Assembly: GCA_964616985.1 (NCBI GenBank)
Contig: CAZTVF010000065.1
Span: 1-30,943, forward strand
Length of the DNA: 30,943 nt
Direction of reading: 5' to 3'
Source of the DNA: CAZTVF01 sp964616985
GTDB taxonomy: Bacteria > Planctomycetota > Phycisphaerae > SM23-33
Shown here: positions 14,688-23,800 of the stretch, in pieces
How the letters are laid out: every line of letters begins with the position of its first letter
Numbering within the stretch: the first letter of the stretch is position 1
The notes under the pieces: generated by a model
Told to the model about the DNA's origin: nothing
What the model saw: only the letters and a program-made list of their open reading frames with translations
Database searches by the model: none
Translations under genes and position numbers: made by a program

Positions 14688-16096
14688 TGGCCAAGAGCAG
14701 CAAAACGCCGTCGACTGGCGGGGCGGCCCCTTCACGGGGCCGCTTCGCCAACTCCGGCAACGGACCGTCCTTTACCCCCATCGACATCGGGCACGAATCT
14801 CACGTCGCCCTCGTCGAACCCGATACCGCCTTCTGGGCCCTGGTGCCCAAGGCGGACCTCGCCGCCTCGCTCACCGGGCCCCTCCTGGCCTCCTACCGCC
14901 GCAAGGCCGACCAGTTCGCCAAGGAGATGCAGGCCCTGCGCTTCGGGCTCAAGCCCTCGGCCGTCTACTTCAACCCCACCGAGCGATGCAACCTCAACTG
15001 CACCTACTGCTATATCCCCAGCTCCATGCGAAAGAGCGGCCAGCACATGGAGGCCGGCAAGCTCATGAACGCCCTGGAGCGGCTGAAGGATTACTTCGCC
15101 CGCACGGTCCCCAAGGGCCTTCGCCCGCAGATCGTCTTTCACGGGGCCGAGCCCATGCTCAACCGCGAGGCGATGTTCGCCGGCATCGACGCCTTCAAGA
15201 ACGACTTCCGCTTCGGCGTGCAGACCAACGCCACGCTGCTGGACGAGTCGGCCATCGCGTTCCTCTCCGAGCGCCAGGTGAGCATCGGCATCTCGCTGGA
15301 CGCCCCGACGGCCGCCATCGCCAACCGCACGCGCAAGAACTGGGACGGCCAGGGCGTGTACGGCGAGGTGCTCAAGGCCATGGACCGCCTCCAGGGCTAC
15401 AACGGCTGGAGCGTGATCTGCACCGTGACCAAGGAGAACCTGCGGCAGCTGACGCCCCTGGTGGAGTTCTTCCACGACCGCCGCGTGCCCACGTGCCTGA
15501 TGAACATCCTCCGCTGCACGCTGCCGCCCTCGCGCGATATCAAACCCGACGACGCCTCGGCCGCCCGGCACTTCCTGGCCGCCTTGGACCGTTCGTACGA
15601 GCTATACCAGGAGACGGGGCGGCGCCTGCCCATCGCGAACTTCTCCAACATCCTGCTGGCGATCGTGGCCCCGACGGCACGGCGGCTGATGTGTGACATC
15701 TCGCCCTGCGGCGGCGGGCGGTGCTTCTTTGCCCTGGCTCCCTCGGGCGACATGTTCCCCTGCAGCGAGTTCATCGGCCTGGAGGAATTCAACGGCGGCA
15801 ACCTCTTCCGCGACGACGTGGAGAAGGTGCTGGCCACCGAGGCCTTCCGCAAAGTCACCGGCCGAAAGGTCGAGGACATCGACCCCTGCCGACGCTGCGC
15901 GATCCGCCACTTCTGCGGCTCGCCGTGCCCGGCCGAGGCCCACGAGATGAACGGCGGCATGAACAAGACGGGCGCGTTCTGCGAGTTCTATGAAGAGCAG
16001 GTCCGCTACGCCTTCCGCGTCATCGCCGACGGCAAGACCGACGCCTACCTGTGGCCCAACTGGGACAAGGGAATGAAGGACACGTTCGTGATGTAA
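14687..16096 (+). CDS. cbpB: Radical SAM/SPASM peptide maturase, CbpB-like
   Basis: The 469-residue protein has the radical SAM motif CNLNCTYC at C101, C105 and C108, which binds the [4Fe-4S] cluster that cleaves S-adenosylmethionine. HGAEPMLN (152-159) replaces the usual GGEP strand, and SIGISLDAP (199-207) follows. The C-terminal third is a SPASM-type domain with cysteines C336, C341, C346, C359, C401, C404, C410, C414 and C432, giving room for two auxiliary clusters. Such enzymes modify ribosomal peptides (thioether, C-C or other crosslinks). The first ~90 residues are not a cobalamin-binding domain, so B12 is the regulator and not an obvious cofactor. The start codon overlaps the stop of the 36-residue peptide gene. 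Family assignment to CbpB rests on the riboswitch, gene order and overall look; a SPASM maturase in general is certain. No transporter or protease for the product is seen next to it. Confidence 0.85.
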   Translation: MAKSSKTPSTGGAAPSRGRFANSGNGPSFTPIDIGHESHVALVEPDTAFWALVPKADLAASLTGPLLASYRRKADQFAKEMQALRFGLKPSAVYFNPTERCNLNCTYCYIPSSMRKSGQHMEAGKLMNALERLKDYFARTVPKGLRPQIVFHGAEPMLNREAMFAGIDAFKNDFRFGVQTNATLLDESAIAFLSERQVSIGISLDAPTAAIANRTRKNWDGQGVYGEVLKAMDRLQGYNGWSVICTVTKENLRQLTPLVEFFHDRRVPTCLMNILRCTLPPSRDIKPDDASAARHFLAALDRSYELYQETGRRLPIANFSNILLAIVAPTARRLMCDISPCGGGRCFFALAPSGDMFPCSEFIGLEEFNGGNLFRDDVEKVLATEAFRKVTGRKVEDIDPCRRCAIRHFCGSPCPAEAHEMNGGMNKTGAFCEFYEEQVRYAFRVIADGKTDAYLWPNWDKGMKDTFVM

Positions 16097-16413
16097 TATG
16101 GAGTGCGGCGGCAGCGACGCCGCTTTGGATCTACCGGCGCCCCAACGAGAGCGGGATCATCGGGCTGATGGCCTGGACGATCTCGCTCTCCTTTCTTGCA
16201 CACGACATATCCATAATCCGGTCATCGGCTTGTCCGTTCAGCGCTGTAGAAGCCGCTGGGCTCCATCAAGCTCCCACAACGCCGGCAAGCCGTCGTCAAG
16301 GTCGTTCGATAGACGGTGAGCACCGGTCGTCGAGCCTTCCGGTCTTGATTTCCCCGCCGGGGTCGCTATAACTCCCGGTTTGACCGCGGAACATTAACCT
16401 ACAAGGAGCGCCC
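16097..16413. other. Intergenic region after the maturase gene
   Basis: This 317-bp stretch has no gene that I can support. A GCGGCG-gcagcga-CGCCGC hairpin at 16105-16123 followed by TTTGG lies just after the maturase stop and may be a weak terminator. The rest shows no clear element. Confidence 0.55.
16105..16128 (+). terminator. Possible terminator hairpin
   Basis: GCGGCG (16105-16110) pairs with CGCCGC (16118-16123) around a 7-nt loop, followed by a short TTTGG. It is 8 bp after the stop codon of the radical SAM gene. The U-run is poor, so this may instead be a dispersed palindrome. Confidence 0.4.
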
Positions 16414-17442
16414 ATGAAGGCTGGCATTATTGAGAAGTTCGGTTCGATCGTCGTGCGTGATATCCCCGACCCCGACCTGGGCGATTACGATGCCCTGTGC
16501 CAGCTGCTTTACGGCGCGACGTGCACCGGCACCGACAGCCACATCATCGATGGCACCTTCCCGTGGATCTCGCCGCTGCCGACCGTGCTGGGCCACGAGA
16601 GCGTCGGCCGCGTGGTGGCCCTGGGCAAGAAGGTGCGGAACTATCGCGTGGGCGACATCGTCACCCGCGTGGGCACGCCGCCTTGCCCGTCGGTGGGCAT
16701 CTCGGTGACGTGGGGCGGCTTCGCCCAGATGGGCGTGGCCAAGGACCACTGGGCGATGTGCGCCGACGGCCTGCCCGCCAACCAGTGGTCGTCGTCGCGG
16801 TGGAACCAGATCGTGCCGGCCGGCGTCGATCCCAAGGTCGCCCCGATGTTCACCACGTGGCGCGAGACGCTGTCGTACATGCAGCGGATGGGCGTGCGAG
16901 CGGGGGCGTCGGTGCTGGTGGTGGGCTCGGGCGGCAACGGCCTGTCGTACGCGGCCCACGCCGTCAACCTCGGCGCCGCCTGCGTCGCGATGGCCGGCTC
17001 GGCCGCCCTGGCCGACGCCGCCAAGGCCAAGACCAAACTGCACATCTACGTCGACTACAAGGCTGCCGACCTGGCGGCGGAACTCAACAAGGCCAATGCC
17101 GCGGGCTTCGACTTCATCATCGACGCCGTCGGCAAGACGGGCGTGGCCGACCGCGTGCTGCCGTGCCTCAAGCCCGGCGGCAAGTACGGCACGTACGGCC
17201 TGGACAACGTCGGGCAGATCGGCGCCAACCTCACCCGCGCCCGCGGCGCGTTCACCGTTCACCCCTGCAGCTACGACGAGGCCGAGACGCACCAGCAGGT
17301 TTCCGAAATGGTGCTGCAGGGCAAGCTCGACGCCAGCCTGTGGTACGACATGAACCGCATCTATCCGCTGGCCGACATCGCCGGGGCGTTCGAATCCGTC
17401 CGCACTCGCCGCGCGCCCAAGGCCCTGGTGCAGTTGAACTGA
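16414..17442 (+). CDS. Zinc-type medium-chain dehydrogenase/reductase
   Basis: The 342-residue protein has the two-domain layout of the MDR (alcohol dehydrogenase) superfamily. The catalytic zinc site is kept: C37 in ATCTGTD, and H61-E62 in LGHESVGRVV. The Rossmann part shows the dinucleotide-binding loop GSGGNG at 171-176 in VLVVGSGGNG. The four-cysteine structural zinc lobe seen in classical ADH is not present as a CxxCxxC run (only scattered Cys such as C91 and C116), so it may be a single-zinc form. Substrate is open: alcohol or polyol oxidation are both possible. An AAGGAG site lies 5 nt before ATG 16414. The gene follows the maturase gene on the same strand but after a 317-bp gap containing a possible terminator, so joint transcription with it is uncertain. 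Confidence 0.9.
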   Translation: MKAGIIEKFGSIVVRDIPDPDLGDYDALCQLLYGATCTGTDSHIIDGTFPWISPLPTVLGHESVGRVVALGKKVRNYRVGDIVTRVGTPPCPSVGISVTWGGFAQMGVAKDHWAMCADGLPANQWSSSRWNQIVPAGVDPKVAPMFTTWRETLSYMQRMGVRAGASVLVVGSGGNGLSYAAHAVNLGAACVAMAGSAALADAAKAKTKLHIYVDYKAADLAAELNKANAAGFDFIIDAVGKTGVADRVLPCLKPGGKYGTYGLDNVGQIGANLTRARGAFTVHPCSYDEAETHQQVSEMVLQGKLDASLWYDMNRIYPLADIAGAFESVRTRRAPKALVQLN

Positions 17443-17482
17443 TCTCGGGCGGCGCACGGCCGCCGCGTAAAGTCGTTCGCGT

Positions 17483-17510
17483 TTGGGTGGCGGCCTCGGA
17501 AGGCCGCCAC
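17483..17510. repeat. 28-bp dispersed palindrome, copy 3
   Basis: GGGTGGCGGCCTCGGAAGG followed by CCGCCACCC is an almost perfect palindrome, 40 bp after the dehydrogenase stop. Its centre is in the opposite orientation to the copies at 2811 and 9793. Confidence 0.85.
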
Positions 17511-17531
17511 CCTCCCGCCACCCCACGTTTT

Positions 17532-17559
17532 GGGCGGCGGCCTTGGAAGGCCGGCACCC
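17532..17559. repeat. 28-bp dispersed palindrome, copy 4
   Basis: GGGCGGCGGCCTTGGAAGG followed by CCGGCACCC is an imperfect copy next to copy 3, in the same orientation and 21 bp further on, giving a pair of tandem hairpins. Confidence 0.75.
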
Positions 17560-17727
17560 CTCCAGATAGCCGCCGCCCGGTTACAGAACGCCGCCACCCA
17601 TCCCAGGCCCAAATTCCGATGCGGGTTTGGCTGTGTCAAGCCATAAAGGTTCGATAAGCCCCTTCAACTCACGTTGGCATAGGTAGTTATCCCCAGGTAA
17701 GTCCTCCGGGTTTGCCCGGAATTCTCG

Positions 17728-17756
17728 TTGCGGATTTTCCCGATCCGGGTTATCAT
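17728..17756 (+). promoter_or_regulatory. Candidate promoter of the giant LEPR-XLL gene
   Basis: TTGCGG (17728-17733) is followed after exactly 17 bp by TATCAT (17751-17756). The start point would be near 17763, giving a leader of about 100 nt to the ATG at 17865. Confidence 0.55.
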
Positions 17757-17864
17757 TTTTACCTGTCGGAGTTGTACGGCACGGAGGCTCTGGTCCACAT
17801 CGATCGGGGAAGGCTGTACGCGCCCACGGCACACAGAAGGCAAGCTGCTAAAGGAGATCGGGTC

Positions 17865-20800
17865 ATGAAGAAGAATTCCACACGCGCGTTTCGCGGTTCG
17901 CGCCAGCAAATTCGTTCCCTGCCGGCCGCCCCCATCAACCACTACTCACTGCAGAACCTCGAGCAGCGCATCTTGCTTGACGCCAGCCCCGTCGATGTCG
18001 CCAATGGCATGAACCAGTTCCTGCACAAGTTCGCCGATGCCCTGGACAGCGGGCCCCTGGGCTACGTCCTGCCGTTCTTCGGCAACCGCCTGGCCTCCAA
18101 CGGCAGCGAGGTCAACGGCAACTTCCTCCGCCAGTTCGAGACGGACCTCGCCGCCGCCTTCTCCGCCGCCTCCACGGCCGGCTACACCGGCAACCGGCAG
18201 ATCCAGGAGGCCTTGTTCAACACCTTCGCCGCCAACGGCAGCAGCATCGCCGGCGTGACGTCCGCCACGCAGATCGCCGCGACGACCGTCGGCAACAAGG
18301 TCAGCTTCTCGCTGGATATCAGTGCCCCGGTCTTCACCTTCACTCAATCGCTGGCGTTCGACTTCGACATCGGCATCCCCATCCTCGCCTTCTCGGTGGC
18401 CCCGGGCAGCACGTTCGATTTCAACATCGGCTTCACCTGGCACCTCGAGCTGGGCGTGCTGGACCAGTCGCAGACGGAGACCAACCAGGGCTTCTACATC
18501 GAGACGGCCGCCACCGACGAGATGGCCATCACGCTGTCGGCCGAGATTCCCAACTTCGAGGCCGACGGCACGTTCACCGTCCTGTCGGTGCATATCAGCG
18601 ACATCACCGATCATCCCTCCAAGCTCGCCGCCGCGATCACCATCGACCTGGTCGACTCGGTCAGCGCCTCGGACACCGACACGCTGATCACCGCCTACGA
18701 GCTCAACGGCCTGCCGGCGGCCGACATGATGCACTCGCGCCTGACGGGCGGCCTGAGCATGTCCGACGCCGACCGCGTGTCCATCGACGGCTATCCCGAT
18801 GACAACTGGCTGGTCGACATCAACCTGCACCTGGTGGCCGATTTTGCCGGCATCTCCGCGATGGTCGGCTCCAGCGCCATCAGCTGGCCCAGCGTCTCCA
18901 CCGACTTCCGCTTCGCATGGCGTCTGACCAACGCCGTGCTCGATGCCGAGGGCGATCTCGACGGGCAGGACCCGCTCGACCAGATCCCCGTCATCGAGTT
19001 CAACGACATCACGCTGGCCCTGGGCGAGTTTATCACGCAGTTCGCCGGCCCGATCCTGTCGGTCGTCCAGGACATCATGTCGCCCATCGATCCGCTGCTG
19101 GACATCATCACCGACCCGATCCCCGTCATCTCGGACCTGGCCGGGCAGGACCTGAGCATCGCCGACATCGCCGAGGGCATCGGCTCGCTGCTGCCTTCGC
19201 CGTACAGCAAGATCGTGGACCTGATCGTGCAGGTGGTACGCATCGCCGACATGGTCGAGGACACCCCGACGGACGTGGCGAACCTGTCCTTCAATTTCGG
19301 TTCGGTGCGGGCCTTCGATGACTTCCGCAAGATGAACGAGTGGAAGTCGATCGGCCTGAACATCGTGGACAACCTCACGGACTTCCTGCCCGACCAGATC
19401 GGCGACCAGGTCGACGCCTCCATCGCCGACAGCATCAACAACTGGATCGAGGACCTCAACAAGCCCAGCACCGGAGTCGCCTTCCCGATCCTGACGGACA
19501 TGAACCAGATCGTCACCTGGCTGATGGGCGGCGACGCCACGCTGGTCACGTTCAACCTCGCCATGGATTTCCAGTTCGGCCTGGACTTCGACGTCCCGAT
19601 CTTCCCGCCGTTCCTCAGCGCGGGCCTGGAGGGCGATCTTGAGCTGATGGGCCAGTTGGGCATCGGCTTCGACACGTACGGCTTCCGGCTGTACAAGGAG
19701 AATGGCTACACGAACGCGGCCGACATCCTGCAGGGCTTCTTCGTGGACGACCACGTCGTCGGCGGCGTGGACCAGCACGAGTTCTCGCTGGAGGCCAGCC
19801 TGGTGGGCAAGGGCTTCGCAGGCATCGGCGGGCTGATCGAAGCGGGCGTTCGCGGCGGCGTGCAAGGCGACATCTGGATCGACCTGCACGACGTCGATCC
19901 CGACGGCCCCAGCGGCCCCCGGGTTGCCGACGGCAAGATTCGCACGACGGAGTTCTCCAACCGGCTCAACGCGTACGGCCTCAAGGGCCTGTTCGACGCC
20001 GGCGGGTCGTTCCGCGCGTTCTTCGAAGCGTACGTGTGGGTGGGCCTGGACCTGGGCCTCTTCGAGATCACGATCTTCGAGGAGAGTTGGACCATTGCCG
20101 ATACGACGATCCTGTCGTTCGACTGGTCGTACCCGGACATCCCGACCCCGCCGGTGCTGGGCGTGGTGGAGAATGGCGTCCTGAAGCTCAACACCGGTCC
20201 GCGGGCCAGCCACCGCGGCGATGTTCACGTCGGCGGCGATTTCTCCGGCCAGCAGTTCACCGGCGAGTGCGGCGACGTCAGCGAGACGTTCGTCGTCGTG
20301 CAGCGCGACGGGAAGATCGTCCTGCAGTGGGCGGGCTTCGAGCAGGAGTTCGACCCCGCGGGCATCAGCGGCATCTATGCCGAGGGCGGCTACGGCAGCG
20401 ACAACATCACGATCGACCCGACGGTGGACCCGAGCCTGGGCGTCACGCTGTACGGCGACTTCGCCACTGACACCGACACCGGCCCCAGCGCCCAGAATGA
20501 CGGCGTGGCCAACGAGGACCGCCTGGTCCTGGGCAGCGGCGGGGGCGTGGCGTACGGCGGCCCCGGCAACGACGTCCTGCAGGGCACGACGGGCGCCGTG
20601 ACCCTCTACGGCGGCGCGGGCGAGGATTCGCTCTACGGCGGCAGCGGCGACGACGCCCTGCATGGCGGCAGCAACAAGGACCTGATGCTCGGCCTGGCCG
20701 GGAACGATTACCTCTCCGGCGGCGAGGGCGACGACACGCTCAAGGGCGGCGTCGGCGACGACAATCTCGACGGCGGCGCGGGCAATGACAAGATGTACGG

Positions 20801-23800
20801 CGAGGCCGGCAACGACCGCCTCTACGGTTACGGCGGCAACGACACCCTCTCCGGCGGGGCGGGCAACGACTGGCTGCTTGCCGGCACCGGCAGCGACCTC
20901 CTCGACGGCGGCGCCGGCGATGACTACGTCGTGGGCAACTACTCGCCGGGCGATCCGTTCGTCCTGGTTTCCGACGGCGGCCGCGATACGCTCATCGGCG
21001 GCGCGGGCAACGACATCCTCGTCGGCATGCTGGACGAGGATTTCATGTTCGGCGACGCGGGGGCGGTCTACACCACCCTGCAGGGCATGCCGATGGTGGA
21101 CTCGCACGGGGCGCCCAAGCTGGACGGGCAGGGCAACCCGATGTACTACATCAACTCCGCGCTGAACACTACCCTTCCCGGCGACGACACGATGGGCGGC
21201 AGCGGCGGCAGCGACTACATGATGGGCGACAACGGCTACATCGCCTTCGACACCGTCCTGCTGGGCATGGTGATGACGGCGCCCACCAGCGGCGGCAGCG
21301 ACCTCCTGGTCGGCGGCGAAGGCAACGACCACATGCAGGGCGGGGCGGGCGACGACGAGTTCCGCTTCATGCCCGGCTGGGGCAACGACATCGTCTACGA
21401 AGACGACGACAACGGCTTCGATACGCTGAACTTCCGCAGTGAGACCGATCCGGTGACCGCGGACATGACTGTGGTCTTCGGGAATACGGCCACCACCGCG
21501 ACGGACGGCACGAATCTTGTCACGCACACCGGCACGTTCGTCGAGAGGATCATCACCGGCACCGGCAACGACACGTATACCGGCAACGATGAAGACAACG
21601 TGATGGAAGGCTCCGAAGGCAACGACACCTTCCACGGCGGCGGCGGCGACGATGAGATCTCCGGCGGCGACGGCAACGACACGATCTTCGGCGAAACCGG
21701 CGACGACGAGTTGTTCGGCAACGCCGGCAACGACCTGCTGTACGGGGCCGAGGGCGATGACGAACTCGACGGCGGCAGCGGCGACGACACGATGGACGGC
21801 GGCATCGGCAACGACGAGTATTACGAGGCCCCCGGCAGCCACGACCAGATCTTCGACAGCGGCGGCATCGATCTGCTGAGCTTCAAGAACGCCGCCGCGG
21901 GCATCATGGTGGACATCACCCAGACGAGCGGACAGTACCAGTGGGTCGATGCGGCCCACAACTCGCTGGCGATCAACGGCGTCATTGAAAACGTCGACGG
22001 CAGTGCGCACAACGACATGATCACCGGCAGCGCGCTGGACAACGTGATCAACGGCTTGGCCGGCAACGATGCCATCTACGGCGGCGAAGGCAACGACACG
22101 CTTTCGGGCGGCGCGGGCAACGACCAGCTCTGGGGCGGCGGCGGCGTGGACCTGCTCCGCGGCAACGACGACAATGACGTGCTCTGGGGCGACGGCGGCA
22201 GCGACGACCTCGACGGCGGCGCCGGCGACGACACGATGCACGGCGGCGACGGCAACGACACGCTCCACGACGACAAGGGCTCCAACGCCTTCTACGGCGA
22301 GGCCGGCAACGACACCCTCAGCGGCACGACCGATCCCAGCACCGCCGCCGACAACGGCGCCGCCATCACCTCGCTGGGCATCACGCGGACGGCCGATTCC
22401 GTCGGCCCCAAGGTCGTCTCCATGACGCCTGCGGGCAACATCACCGGCAGCATCGACGGCATCGTCATCACCTTCAACAAGGCGGTCAACGCCGCCACCG
22501 CCGTCATCACGCTGATGGGCCCGGCCGGGCCGGTGCCCGTCCTGGTGTCGGCGCTGTCAGACACCCAGTTGCTGGTCTCGACGGTCTCGCTGCTGTCGGC
22601 CGCCGGCGCCTACACGCTGACGGTGTCCAGCATTCAGGACTCCGCGGGCAATGCGATCAACCAGGACGGCGACGCGACGAACGGCGAGGTGGGCCAGGAC
22701 GAGTTCGCCGGCCACTTCACGCTGTACGCCCCGGCGACTTTCGCGGCCGGGTACGACTTCGGCACCAGCAGTTCGCCTGTTGCGGCGGGCTACACCCGCG
22801 TGACGGGCTCCACGGTCTACAACAGCACCAGCGGCTACGGCTGGCAGAGTGCGACGATGGGCGACTGGGACCGCGCCACCGGAACCGACGTGACGCGCGA
22901 CTTCGTCTACGGCCACGGCGGCACCTTCGTGGTCGACGTGCCCAACGGCACGTACAGCGTCTCGGTCGTCATGGGCGACGCGGGCAACTACGGCCACGAC
23001 CAGATGGCCGTCTACATCGAAGGCAAGCAGGTCGACACGGTCGGCACGACGTACGGGCAGACGGTCACGCGGACGTTCCAGGCCGTCGTTCAGGACGGGC
23101 AGCTGACCGTCCAATTCACGGACCTCGGCGGCAACGATCCCAACGTGGTGATCGAGTCGTTGACGGTCACCGCCCCCAGCGGCCCGCGCGTGTTGGGCTC
23201 AGCCGCGATCGTGAACTCCACCGGAGCAGCCGTCGGCGCGGTCGTTGAGTTCAGCGAGCCCATCGATTGGGCGACGTTTACGCTGGCCGACATCGTGAGC
23301 TTCACCGGTCCCGGCGGGCCGCTGGCCGTTTCGGGCATCGTCCCGGTGGGCACCAACACGGTCGTGTTGCAGTTCGCCGCGCAGAGCGCGGTGGGCTCCT
23401 ACAGCCTGACCTTCGGCCCCAACATCCTGGGCGTGGGCGGCAGCGCGATGAACCAGAACGGCGACGCCGACGCGGGCGTTTCGCCCTCGGATGGCTACAC
23501 GGCCCGCTTTACGCTGTCGGCCGGCGCGGCCACCGACTGGAGCTTTGACTTCGGCACGGCCACCTCTCCGGCCGCCACGGGCTACCAGCCGGTGACCTCG
23601 ACCACCAACTACAACTCGACGGCCGGCTTCGGCTGGCAGAGCGGCACGATCTACGACGTCGACCGCGGGGCCGGCACCGACCTCCAGCGCGACCTCAACA
23701 GCACCGGGCACGGCACGTTCGTGGCCGACGTGGCCAACGGCAACTACACGTTCAGCGTCAGCCTGGGCGACAAGGGCACCGTGGCCCACAACAACATCCA

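Larger units (their letters stand above)
17443..17864. other. Intergenic region before the giant gene
   Basis: The 422-bp region holds two palindromes of the dispersed family (17483, 17532), a short CCGGGTTTGCCCGG hairpin near 17706 and a candidate promoter at 17728-17756. The frame of the giant gene is open through part of it but shows no family feature. Confidence 0.6.

Noticed and set aside
14687..15000. Possible cobalamin-binding N-terminal domain in the maturase
   Set aside because: No DxHxxG motif and the first 90 residues do not look like a B12-binding Rossmann domain.
17712..17864. Upstream extension of the giant gene to an ATG at 17712
   Set aside because: It would cover the candidate promoter; ATG 17865 has AAAGGAG upstream and places the LEPR-XLL motif at the usual distance from the N terminus.
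17946..22268. 1440-codon open frame on the - strand
   Set aside because: Antisense of the RTX-bearing giant gene; Val/Ala-rich repeat translation follows from GGCGGC-type codon periodicity, with no start signal or domain.
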